IMG/VR virus record: IMGVR_UViG_3300050015_000213
Location: 1-25,544 of that record
Direction: 5' to 3' (one strand)
Length of the DNA stretch: 25,544 nucleotides
Origin: a virus
Below, in pieces: positions 11,388-17,551 of the stretch. The translations under genes were made by a program, and so were the position numbers. Each line of letters opens with the position of its first letter. Within the stretch, counting starts at the first letter, position 1. The notes beneath the pieces are model-generated. The model was given only the letters and a program-made list of their open reading frames with translations. It was not told the origin of the DNA and did no database searches.

Positions 11388-12098
11388 TTAAAAGTTAATC
11401 GTAATGTTGCAGTTGATTTTGAAGTCTTGCAGATAATTTTGAAAATACTCTTTTAAAAACTGTCTGGTATTTTCAATATTTGTCGCAAGTTCGGCGTGGC
11501 TGGTGGTGTTTTTAATTTTAATTCTGCCTTTTCCCCCCACGGTACGGATAAAAGCGATATTGAATAATTCATCAGTAAATAGGGCGTGGCCATAATCATC
11601 TCTTAACTGATATTTACTCAAAAGGCATTTATATTCGTAGCTGTCGGTGATGTCGGGAATAAAATAAAATTTAAGTCCTTCCCATGCTTCACTTTCTTTA
11701 ATTTGAGGTTCGTGGATTTTCCACAACTCTTCAATCTCTGGCGCAAACTCAAACGAAAGATAAGTTTGCCCTTTGGAGCGTTCGATACTAATACTTATTT
11801 GTTTTTTTGTTTCAGTTTCCATAATTTTTTTCCATTTTTTAATTATTTTTGGATTTATTTTTGACTTAAAGTCTACAGAAAGATTAATGAGATTATCTTT
11901 TGGCGTGGAGCTTGTGCATCCGTCTTTCCATTCTATTTGGATAGAGTACTGTCCATTTGGATACTCTATGTTTCTAATTGTCGCTATCTGGTCTTTGTGG
12001 TCTTTCCAATCGTTCCATCTTTCGTAACTTTTAAGTTTTACTTTATCTCCTACCTTAAATAGTTCAATGGGTTTTTTGGTTTCTGTACGGCTTTCCAT
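11388..12098 (-). CDS. Hypothetical protein with SH3/KOW-like N-terminus (236 aa)
   Basis: Residues 1-90 contain FKVGDKVKLKSYERW, an SH3/KOW-like strand pattern. At residue 93 a second start-like segment (METETKKQISI, ATG at 11822) is preceded by an A/T-rich stretch just like the leaders of separate genes here. It mirrors the true N-terminus MESRTETKKP. The ORF may thus be a fusion of two former genes or have an internal start. The second part (about 93-236) ends in a beta-rich KINCNITINF. First gene after the structured leader and directly before the amidoligase. Family not recognised. Confidence 0.6.
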   Translation of the reverse strand: MESRTETKKPIELFKVGDKVKLKSYERWNDWKDHKDQIATIRNIEYPNGQYSIQIEWKDGCTSSTPKDNLINLSVDFKSKINPKIIKKWKKIMETETKKQISISIERSKGQTYLSFEFAPEIEELWKIHEPQIKESEAWEGLKFYFIPDITDSYEYKCLLSKYQLRDDYGHALFTDELFNIAFIRTVGGKGRIKIKNTTSHAELATNIENTRQFLKEYFQNYLQDFKINCNITINF

Positions 12099-12184
12099 TT
12101 TTTTAATATTACGCTGTCGCCTTCTTTAAATTTTATATTTTTCATTTTTTTAAATTTATTGAGAACAGTTCGTAATAAGTTCAT
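12050..12184 (-). CDS. Possible leader peptide or small gene (44 aa)
   Basis: ATG at 12184 to TAG at 12050, or 31 residues from the ATG at 12145. It lies 6 bases after a strong hairpin and overlaps the start of the 236-aa gene by 49 bases. The part FKEGDSVILKKW resembles the FKVGDKVKLKSY of the overlapping downstream protein, as if a degenerate duplicate. It could be a leader peptide. Weakly supported. Confidence 0.3.
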   Translation of the reverse strand: MNLLRTVLNKFKKMKNIKFKEGDSVILKKWKAVQKPKNPLNYLR

Positions 12185-12186
12185 AG

Positions 12187-12432
12187 AGATACCCCCTGTA
12201 AGGCTTTTAAATGCCCTACAGAGGGGTTTACGATAGCAACCTGACTCGTTTATTAACTATTGAGTTATTGTGTCCTATAACTCAATATAATGGATTTGGT
12301 GGTGTTTTCCGCTTGCCAGTCTTGCAAATAATCAAGCCGTAGCTGAATTACCGTCAAGATTTGGTCATTTACCTTGCAATAGTCTTGAGACAAGCTATTG
12401 ATTTTAGTAAATGGCGGTGTCGTTTCTCTGAT
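12187..12432 (-). ncRNA. Structured 5' leader of the amidoligase unit
   Basis: About 245 bases without a convincing gene between a consensus promoter and the first ORF. Three strong stems, in transcript order: a nested hairpin with outer 7 bp CATTTAC/GTAAATG (12366-12413), inner CAATAG/CTATTG and CTTG/CAAG; a perfect 10-bp hairpin ATTGAGTTAT/ATAACTCAAT (12259-12286); and a 14-bp hairpin with one bulge (12191-12227) rich in G/C. No poly-U follows the last one. It may be a riboswitch, protein-binding leader or processed RNA. No known consensus, including the glutamine riboswitch core, is present. Confidence 0.6.
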
Positions 12433-12438
12433 GTTTTG

Positions 12439-12467
12439 AGTTTAGCACACTTCTTTTTTTGTGTCAA
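12439..12467 (-). promoter_or_regulatory. Leftward sigma70-type promoter of the amidoligase unit
   Basis: TTGACA (12467-12462), 17-base spacer, TAAACT (12444-12439), read leftward, beginning just after the stop of the 12470-12691 gene. Predicted start is near 12432, leaving about 330 bases of leader before the 236-aa gene. Confidence 0.75.
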
Positions 12468-12469
12468 TA

Positions 12470-12691
12470 CTATGGCAAGGTATCAATGTGTTTTGGCGTA
12501 ACCGTTATTTGTATTTTGTCCTTTTCTTCTTTGTAGCCTGTAATAATCAAGCCGTCGCCTTCGATTCGCCGCGTCTCGAATATCCGGCGCAGTTCAATTT
12601 CGGGCCTAGATGCAATCTTATAGTCAACCCATAGCTCAATTACTACCCGTTTTAGGTATGTTTCCTTGTTCTCTGGGATTATTGTTTTCAT
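12470..12691 (-). CDS. Hypothetical protein (73 aa)
   Basis: It begins MKTIIPENKETYLKRVVIEL and is beta-rich (VVIELWVDYKI, GLIITGYKEE, KIQITVTPKH), suggesting a small single-domain beta or alpha/beta protein. Its start overlaps the HTH gene by 56 bases. It is the last gene of its transcript before the promoter at 12439-12467. Family not recognised. Confidence 0.5.
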   Translation of the reverse strand: MKTIIPENKETYLKRVVIELWVDYKIASRPEIELRRIFETRRIEGDGLIITGYKEEKDKIQITVTPKHIDTLP

Positions 12692-12989
12692 GTTTTTTCA
12701 ACCTTAATTGTTTGGTTTGTCTCCATTTTTGCATTTGTAGGCGGTGCTTTTCTTTATTATAGTACCGCTTCCAGTCTCGACCTTTTCGCATTTCTGTTAT
12801 TCTTTGGGGATCAATCACAAATTGGATAGTTCGGCGGCATACTTGCGGATACAGTCGGGTAATTCCCCTGATTGTGTGGCCTTCTGCAAACAGTTTTTTG
12901 ATCTGTATTTTATCCTGTTCGGTTAGTTTGCGCCGTCTGTCCAATTCGGGCGGCAGTTTGATTTTGTGATGTTCAAAAGCATATGGCAT
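12636..12989 (-). CDS. Helix-turn-helix DNA-binding protein (117 aa)
   Basis: Residues about 22-57 (LTEQDKIQIKKLFAEGHTIR...QVCRRTIQFV) have the form of a resolvase/Hin-type or homeodomain-like helix-turn-helix, in which GHTIRGITR is the turn region. The C-terminal half is strongly basic and Gln-rich (MQKWRQTKQLRLKK). Probably a DNA-binding protein with sequence-specific and non-specific parts, perhaps a regulator of the leftward array. The 3' end overlaps the next gene by 56 bases. Confidence 0.62.
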   Translation of the reverse strand: MPYAFEHHKIKLPPELDRRRKLTEQDKIQIKKLFAEGHTIRGITRLYPQVCRRTIQFVIDPQRITEMRKGRDWKRYYNKEKHRLQMQKWRQTKQLRLKKHENNNPREQGNIPKTGSN

Positions 12990-13000
12990 ATAGTTAATTA

Positions 13001-13348
13001 TTATTCCCAGCTTCCCCTTATCGGCTTGATTCCCAATTTTTTGTCAATTAAAATTCCGATTTCTTTGGTCAACTCAATAACTTTAAAAAAATCATTTTCG
13101 CAATTTTTATCCATCATTCTGTCGCCGTGGCCTAAACTTAACGCTAACTCTTGTAGCTCTTTTGCTTTTTTGCCAATTTGGGTGTTTTTGAACTGTTTAG
13201 GTATTTTTAGTTCAAAAAGATGGTCACTTGCTCCATTAAACCATAAAGAGTAATCTTTATCATATTTTTGGTTTTCAAAATGTTTTGCAAACAAAATCAA
13301 GCTATAAACAAACCCTTTTCCATATTCCGATGTTTTTGTATTTTCCAT
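13001..13348 (-). CDS. Hypothetical protein (115 aa)
   Basis: A helical, soluble protein beginning MENTKTSEYGKGFVYSLILF, with YSLWFNGASDHLFELKIP in the middle and RGSWE at the end. It has no cysteine cluster except C102-like isolated residues and no catalytic motif I recognise. Its leader (AAAAAAAATATGG) is the standard A/T-rich type. It is in the same operon as its neighbours. Function unknown. Confidence 0.6.
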   Translation of the reverse strand: MENTKTSEYGKGFVYSLILFAKHFENQKYDKDYSLWFNGASDHLFELKIPKQFKNTQIGKKAKELQELALSLGHGDRMMDKNCENDFFKVIELTKEIGILIDKKLGIKPIRGSWE

Positions 13349-13359
13349 ATTTTTTTTAA

Positions 13360-13512
13360 TTAAAATCTGCCGCCTATACTTAAATACTTAAAAATCAAAT
13401 CAACCAAATACCAAACTATTACCGTTACCACGGTTCCCGTGATGTACCCGTGGGAATAGCTAACCCGTTTTTGCTGTTCTGCTTTTTCGTTATTAATGTT
13501 TATTGTTTCCAT
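13360..13512 (-). CDS. Single-pass membrane protein (50 aa)
   Basis: ATG at 13512 to TAA at 13360. A polar N-terminus (METININ...KRVSYSHGY) is followed by one hydrophobic helix at about 23-42 (ITGTVVTVIVWYLVDLIFKY) and a short basic tail. The start overlaps the end of the next gene by 20 bases. Likely an inner-membrane peptide; role unknown. Confidence 0.5.
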   Translation of the reverse strand: METININNEKAEQQKRVSYSHGYITGTVVTVIVWYLVDLIFKYLSIGGRF

Positions 13513-13636
13513 TTTGTTGGTCGGAGTTTGGGTGGTCTATTTCCCATTCGATTTTTTCTTGAAATTCTCTTAAATTACGAATAGGATTAAACCAAAACCA
13601 ATTCCAAAATTTTTTAATTAATATACTTATTTCCAT
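13493..13636 (-). CDS. Small Trp-rich protein (47 aa)
   Basis: ATG at 13636 to TAA at 13493. The N-terminus ILIKKFWNWFWFNP is amphipathic and Trp/Phe-rich, the tail polar (HPNSDQQNGNNKH). Possibly membrane-associated. It overlaps the next small membrane gene, so the two are probably coupled. Family not recognised. Confidence 0.45.
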   Translation of the reverse strand: MEISILIKKFWNWFWFNPIRNLREFQEKIEWEIDHPNSDQQNGNNKH

Positions 13637-13640
13637 AGCT

Positions 13641-13805
13641 TTAAAGAGTTTTTAAGTAGTTTTCAACCTCAACAATATCTCGATACAATACCGCCAAATT
13701 AAAAACTTCCTGTTGGTCTTTTCTTTTCTTTTCATTCAGTTTTTGCGCTTGTAGCCTTGCGTAGGCTGTTAATGCTTTTATGGCTTCAAGTGTTGTTTGA
13801 TTCAT
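13641..13805 (-). CDS. Small helical protein (54 aa)
   Basis: I chose the ATG at 13805 (MNQTTLEAIKALTAYARLQ), which has an A/T leader and avoids overlap with the upstream stop; a start at 13826 would add 7 residues. The protein is one long amphipathic helical region with a KLNEKKRKDQQEVF hinge. It may form a helical hairpin or dimer. No family recognised. Confidence 0.55.
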   Translation of the reverse strand: MNQTTLEAIKALTAYARLQAQKLNEKKRKDQQEVFNLAVLYRDIVEVENYLKTL

Positions 13806-13810
13806 AGTTT

Positions 13811-14062
13811 TTAAATTATTTCGCATTTATCAGTGAGTAGCCAACTACTTCCGATGCTTCGGCTAGTCAACATAATCATAAAGCAAGGCTTCCAGCCCGT
13901 TGTAACGCCAACCGTGCCGCTTTTAATCTCGCCACACTCAAACTTAATCTTGATCCGTCTTTGACTTTCAAAAGCCTCCATGAACTTTTGAGATAAATTA
14001 CGGTTATCAAAATTCGGGTATTGTGTGCGCTTTCTGTCCATAAAATTAAGTATTGTTTCCAT
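13811..14062 (-). CDS. Hypothetical SH3-like protein (83 aa)
   Basis: The second half is beta-rich: RRIKIKFECGEIKSGTVG and TGWKPCFMIMLTSRSIGSS, ending in WLLTDKCEII. The GTVGxTTGWKP motif looks like a conserved feature of small phage and metagenomic proteins, possibly a Sm- or SH3-like barrel. The N-terminus is helical. Function unknown. Confidence 0.58.
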   Translation of the reverse strand: METILNFMDRKRTQYPNFDNRNLSQKFMEAFESQRRIKIKFECGEIKSGTVGVTTGWKPCFMIMLTSRSIGSSWLLTDKCEII

Positions 14063-14069
14063 ATTTTTT

Positions 14070-14471
14070 TTAGTTATTGTGTAACTTGGTATAAATAGCT
14101 TCGATTACGTTATCTATTGAGATGCTTTGGCCTGTAGTACAACGACCCCACCACGTGCCATAATCATTTTCCAGTATCGGTTCCCCTTGCTCCAGTAACT
14201 GATCTTTCATCCACTCGCCAACAGTCCACCACTCAAAAATATCTTGATAGCCGTCGTTAATATCACCATCGTTAATTTGCCTGTCGGTATATCCTTCATC
14301 TAGCAACTGTTCCCGTGTTTTGGCGTAGTTTATAATGTCGTCATCGCCAAACCCTTCAACAACGCCATCCTGACCTTTGTTTAATAACATATCGACCAAA
14401 CTTGATTGGCAAATGCCAATTTCCCGGCTTGTAAACTCTTCCAATTCCCTTTGTGTTGGTTTTGTGTTCAT
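14070..14471 (-). CDS. Hypothetical acidic protein (133 aa)
   Basis: It begins MNTKPTQRELEEFTSREI, has a strongly acidic middle (FGDDDIINY, DGDINDGYQDIFEWW) and a conserved-looking end DYGTWWGRCTTGQSISIDN. The WWGRxTTGQ form recurs in uncharacterised proteins of environmental phages and bacteria. An acidic protein of this kind could be a DNA mimic, but nothing proves that. Family unnamed. Confidence 0.6.
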   Translation of the reverse strand: MNTKPTQRELEEFTSREIGICQSSLVDMLLNKGQDGVVEGFGDDDIINYAKTREQLLDEGYTDRQINDGDINDGYQDIFEWWTVGEWMKDQLLEQGEPILENDYGTWWGRCTTGQSISIDNVIEAIYTKLHNN

Positions 14472-14547
14472 ATTTTTTGAATAATTTGTTTTATTTTTTC
14501 GACTACTTCAATTTTTCCTGATCCCCATGTAATACTACTATTTTTTG

Positions 14548-14733
14548 TTATCTTTTCTTTGCTTTAATAACCCCGGCTTCGATTAATGCGGTTGCTGTCC
14601 GGCCATACCAGCCTTGCAAGTGCCAACATACCCCGGTATTTACAAGATATTGCCATGCTTTGATCTGTTCGGCTTTTGTGTGCGGTACTTCATCAAAACC
14701 TTCAACAATACTGCACGCTGTGTAACTGTCCAT
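14548..14733 (-). CDS. Small protein with WQYL...LQGWYGRTA motif (61 aa)
   Basis: I chose the ATG at 14733 (MDSYTACSIVEGFDEV), which follows an AAAAAT leader; a start at 14799 would add 22 unconvincing residues. The core QYLVNTGVCWHLQGWYGRT looks like a conserved family of small phage proteins of unknown function. Compact alpha-helical fold expected. About 75 bases without a supported gene follow before the next ATG. Confidence 0.6.
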   Translation of the reverse strand: MDSYTACSIVEGFDEVPHTKAEQIKAWQYLVNTGVCWHLQGWYGRTATALIEAGVIKAKKR

Positions 14734-14825
14734 ATTTTTACTAAACCATTTATATATTTTTATTGGTTTAGCGGTTAAGTTCTCATTTTTCCCCCTCAAA
14801 GCTTTAAAGGGGGAAATATCAAAAC

Positions 14826-15164
14826 TTAATTTATGAACTGTATTTTTTCGGTGGTTTCAATCATTCCTATGGCTTGTTGCTTCAATTCGTTTGCCAGCGC
14901 CTTACAAGTTTCAATTAATCCGGCTTTGTTGTCCGTTTCAATCTCGACCAATAGCGTGCGCTCGGCTTGCCCTTGCCAATATCCTTTGACCTCGTAAGCC
15001 GTGAAGCCTTGGAACAATCTAGAGATGATGCCGTTTGCTTTCTTAACCTCTAATTCGTGCGTCTCGTTGTTTGATCCTATATATAATTTAGTTATCACTT
15101 TTTTCGCTGGTTTTTGGCCTAGCGTGTTATATACTCTTATAATAGGAGTATAGCAGTCCTGCAT
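14826..15164 (-). CDS. Hypothetical protein, first leftward gene (112 aa)
   Basis: It begins MQDCYTPIIRVYNTLGQK. The body KKVITKLYIGSNNETHELE, FTAYEVKGYWQGQAERTL and LVEIETDNKAG reads as an alpha/beta fold loosely like DUF3574-type proteins. Its position next to the control region makes it the first leftward early gene. A TATACT -10-like hexamer lies inside its first codons (15147-15152). Function unknown; family resemblance weak. Confidence 0.6.
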   Translation of the reverse strand: MQDCYTPIIRVYNTLGQKPAKKVITKLYIGSNNETHELEVKKANGIISRLFQGFTAYEVKGYWQGQAERTLLVEIETDNKAGLIETCKALANELKQQAIGMIETTEKIQFIN

Positions 15165-15218
15165 TGTGTGTCAATACCCACTTATACACAACCTGTTATA
15201 CTCTTATCTTATAGCTTT

Positions 15219-15248
15219 ACTATACTCCATTACAAGCTAACTTGTCAA
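15219..15248 (-). promoter_or_regulatory. Leftward early promoter
   Basis: TTGACA (15248-15243), 18-base spacer, TATAGT (15224-15219), read leftward, about 48 bases from the predicted start point to the ATG at 15164. A second TTGACA (15174-15169) with TATACT (15152-15147) at 16 bases overlaps that gene's start codon. Confidence 0.65.
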
Positions 15249-15481
15249 ATAATGTCCCAGGATTAGTTAAAACAAAATAGCCGACCTGATAGCCAGCTAT
15301 GTGTCATAACTCTTGTCTCAATCAATCGTGGTGCCTCGTTTTTAAGCTCAACAACCCAAAACAAGGAAAAACAAGCCAACAAGCCGGGAAACAAGGCAAG
15401 CGCAGCGGATCAATCAAACTTTTTGACGCTTTACAATAAGCTCATTAATACACGAGTGAAATAAAACAAGTCCGGGAATTG

Positions 15482-15498
15482 TAGATATATTATATCTA
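15482..15498 (+). repeat. 17-base perfect palindrome (operator-like)
   Basis: TAGATATA-T-TATATCTA, 8-bp arms around one central base, in the middle of the divergent control region. The size and symmetry suit a dimeric repressor site. Confidence 0.55.
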
Positions 15499-15715
15499 TC
15501 AGTCAATGAATGAATGGTCATTACCCCTCATTGATAACTATTAAACTGAGACAAACTAAACCACAACACAGTTAAAGAGATAGTCAATGATTATAGATTG
15601 TGAGGCCGTTTCCCCTTTAGTCTTAGAGTTACAGTGTTAAGGTTAAGAATAAAAAGAAAAGTTTAGTCATTGGTAAAATATATATATTCTCCCTCAATTC
15701 ATTGCCCTCAATCTA

Positions 15716-15744
15716 TTGACATTACAATATTATATCATTACAAT
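15716..15744 (+). promoter_or_regulatory. Rightward sigma70-type promoter
   Basis: TTGACA (15716-15721), 17-base spacer, TACAAT (15739-15744). It would transcribe the packaging/head genes with a long leader. Confidence 0.7.
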
Positions 15745-15787
15745 ATAGAGGCTTTGGTGTTTTCTTTTGTAACAATAATTAAAATAT

Positions 15788-15815
15788 ATAATAACTATAG
15801 AATATAGTATGTCAA
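15788..15815 (-). promoter_or_regulatory. Leftward promoter inside the control region
   Basis: TTGACA (15815-15810), 16-base spacer, TATTAT (15793-15788), read leftward. The transcript would cross the whole control region before the first gene at 15164. Confidence 0.45.
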
Positions 15816-15911
15816 TAGGAGTTTGAGCTTAAATAGAGGGAGATATCTTTGGGGTTTTGGTATGTGTGGGTCGGTGTACTCCCCCGATTGCATACGATAA
15901 ATTCAACCTGT

Positions 15912-15940
15912 TTGACATAAAACCCATAGTGTGATATAAT
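15912..15940 (+). promoter_or_regulatory. Consensus sigma70 promoter of the packaging/head genes
   Basis: TTGACA (15912-15917), 17-base spacer, TATAAT (15935-15940): both hexamers perfect, with a TGTGA just before the -10. Predicted start near 15947. It is the strongest rightward promoter seen. Confidence 0.88.
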
Positions 15941-15957
15941 GTAAATAGAGTAAAGAA

Positions 15958-16020
15958 GAGTCTAAGTTTTAAGGTGTATGCTATACACTTATGTGATGGT
16001 AATAGCCTTCTCTAAGACTC
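15958..16020 (+). promoter_or_regulatory. Structured 5' leader of the rightward unit
   Basis: Right after the promoter start, GAGTCT (15958-15963) can pair with AGACTC (16015-16020), enclosing a GTGTAT/ATACAC hairpin (15974-15988). A five-codon ATG frame (at 16037) and a CCTTA/TAAGG hairpin follow before the first gene. May influence stability or translation. Confidence 0.4.
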
Positions 16021-16097
16021 CGAAAACTCATTTAATATGAAAGTTAAAGAGTAACCTTACCCATAAGGGCTAATTTAGTTTAATTTAATCATACAAA

Positions 16098-16952
16098 ATG
16101 CCCAAGAAATTTAAAGATAAGGTTGCAAGGGCTGGTTTAATAATGAATACTCTTGCAGGTGCGGAGATAGTAGAGATATTGGAACCACTGGTAGAGGAAC
16201 CTAAGGAACCTAAGGAACCTAAAAAATATAAATGCGAAGGAAGCGACCCTGAGGAGAAGATATTGGATGTTACTAAAAACCGAGGGAATCCTTGGTTGGG
16301 TAACTGGACTCAGAAGGTAAAGTATCCTTGGAAAGCTAATGAGGATGAAATTAAGAAACTTCTTTACTGGCTGAATTTGGCTTTTGAGAGAAATATTAAG
16401 TACCCTTACCACTATGCGTTTCAAGAGAGTGGAATGATGGATAAGGTAGGTCTTAGAAAGTTTGAACAGGAAGACCCTAAAAAATTTAATTACAAGTGTT
16501 GGAGTAAGATGAAGTACCTTATGATTGGTCTTACTTGGCATCCGGCTTTACTTACTGAGGAGTTAAAGGAATTGATTGAAGCTAACCCTGACCTTAAGAG
16601 ATTGATCCAGACCAAGGAGTATAAGTTGGTTAAAAGCGGAAATGAAGGTGTGATTGTTAAGGTGGATGATAAAAACATCACTCCTTTAGTACAGGAGCAA
16701 GCAGTAAAGGACAACATAATGGAGGGAATGATGGATAAGTTGGAACTGATGATCCAGTCCATGACTCCTAAGAAGATTGAGAAAGCTAACCTAGGAGTCC
16801 TTACTAAGAGCTTTGAGAATATAATGAAGGGATACCTGATGTTTAAGGATGAAGTAGGGCCGAAGAACATGACTCAGATTAATATTCAGACGTTAAATCT
16901 TCAGCAGAAAAGAGAGTTGAGTTTAAAGTTGGGTAAAAATAAACGAGAGTAA
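16098..16952 (+). CDS. Hypothetical protein, candidate small terminase position (284 aa)
   Basis: The start at 16098 (MPKKFKDKVARAG) has the usual A/T leader. The protein has a Lys/Pro/Glu linker built from an EPK tandem repeat (EPKEPKEPKK at about 34-43, with a nearly exact 9-base repeat in the DNA), an aromatic middle (KNRGNPWLGNW) and a helical C-terminal half (MTPKKIEKANLGVLTKSFENI). It is the first gene after the strong rightward promoter and lies upstream of the large terminase, where the small terminase is usually found. No HTH is obvious, so the assignment is by position only. Confidence 0.6.
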   Translation: MPKKFKDKVARAGLIMNTLAGAEIVEILEPLVEEPKEPKEPKKYKCEGSDPEEKILDVTKNRGNPWLGNWTQKVKYPWKANEDEIKKLLYWLNLAFERNIKYPYHYAFQESGMMDKVGLRKFEQEDPKKFNYKCWSKMKYLMIGLTWHPALLTEELKELIEANPDLKRLIQTKEYKLVKSGNEGVIVKVDDKNITPLVQEQAVKDNIMEGMMDKLELMIQSMTPKKIEKANLGVLTKSFENIMKGYLMFKDEVGPKNMTQINIQTLNLQQKRELSLKLGKNKRE

Positions 16953-17004
16953 TAAGAGTAATGAGAATAATAACTGCTTTGATGTGAACGGAGCTAAAAA
17001 ATAT

Positions 17005-17313
17005 ATGACAATAGATTCGATTATATCGTTTCTAGACAACAAGAAGACTACTATCTGGGCTGTATTGAACGCGGTGCTTGTGTGGGCCTTGGGACGAGGT
17101 TACGTTGCTCAGGACACGGCCCAGTTAATTGCTTATATCGGAGTAATTCTTGGATTGGCTGCTAATGTAGTTACTACTCAATACAATAACAATAAGAAGA
17201 CAGTTGATGCCTATGTGGTTCAAAGCCAAATAGCGGCGGCAGTTGCGGATACAAAAGCAAGTTGCGCCGTACAACAGGAAGTGCAAGGAGTAGAGAACGT
17301 AGAAAACTTGTAG
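17005..17313 (+). CDS. Small membrane protein, holin-like topology (102 aa)
   Basis: I prefer the ATG at 17005 (MTIDSIISFLDNKKTT), preceded by AAAAAATAT, over a GTG at 16984. Two hydrophobic segments lie at about 18-34 (WAVLNAVLVWALGRGYV) and 39-60 (TAQLIAYIGVILGLAAN), joined by a short turn. A polar, Ala-rich C-terminal tail follows. Two-helix proteins of this size can be holins, but the position before the terminase is not diagnostic. Membrane location is well supported, function is not. Confidence 0.6.
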   Translation: MTIDSIISFLDNKKTTIWAVLNAVLVWALGRGYVAQDTAQLIAYIGVILGLAANVVTTQYNNNKKTVDAYVVQSQIAAAVADTKASCAVQQEVQGVENVENL

Positions 17314-17395
17314 TTTCTTTTATTCTTAGCCTGATTAGCTAGGGAGTGCCTTAGTAAAAGGTATGCGGGAGAGCGTAAGCCCTGCGTAATCTAGT

Positions 17396-17551
17396 ATGAA
17401 ATACAAACATCTTAAACCTAAAAGAAGAAAGGAAGAACGCAAATTACGGATGGTTCCTTGGGGTAAACATAATAAGAACGATCTCTATCTATTCAAAACG
17501 AAACATGAATCTTCCAAAATTGGAGCAATATTTGAACTCGAAGGAATATGA
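17396..17551 (+). CDS. Possible basic small protein (51 aa)
   Basis: ATG at 17396 to TGA at 17549-17551. Very basic N-terminus (KYKHLKPKRRKEERKLR), then mixed. It overlaps the terminase start by 47 bases. The overlapped part may be shadow, but the basic N-terminal half lies in otherwise empty sequence. The 17314-17395 stretch before it has a GCGGG/CCTGC hairpin (about 17369-17384) and no other gene. Weak support. Confidence 0.35.
   Translation: MKYKHLKPKRRKEERKLRMVPWGKHNKNDLYLFKTKHESSKIGAIFELEGI

Larger units (their letters stand above)
15165..15911 (+). other. Divergent control region, no convincing gene
   Basis: About 745 A/T-rich bases between the leftward and rightward units. It holds promoters in both directions, the palindrome at 15482-15498, helically spaced ACAAG repeats (15361, 15371, 15379, 15391), a repeated ACAAG(C)CCGGGAA-type motif (15379, 15466), several TCAATGA/TCATTGA heptamers (about 15503-15534, 15583, 15699), and TATACTCTTAT at 15130 and 15197. 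These suit an operator or replication origin region. A 46-codon ORF at 15299-15439 is probably chance. Confidence 0.55.

Noticed and set aside
12100-12432. Glutamine (glnA/Downstream-peptide) riboswitch
   Set aside because: The expected conserved core (a GGACGGAAGTAGG-like segment) is not found in the leader, so only an unclassified structured leader is claimed.
14472-14547. Short - strand frame ending ATGA at the next gene start
   Set aside because: About 28 codons with no ATG, GTG or TTG start.
15299-15439. + strand ORF of 46 codons in the control region
   Set aside because: Contains the ACAAG repeats, has no matching leader or promoter just upstream, and reads as low-complexity K/Q/S; probably chance.
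16137-16870. Two - strand ORFs of 134 and 126 codons
   Set aside because: Antisense to the 284-aa gene; composition is that of a shadow frame and no leftward signals are present.
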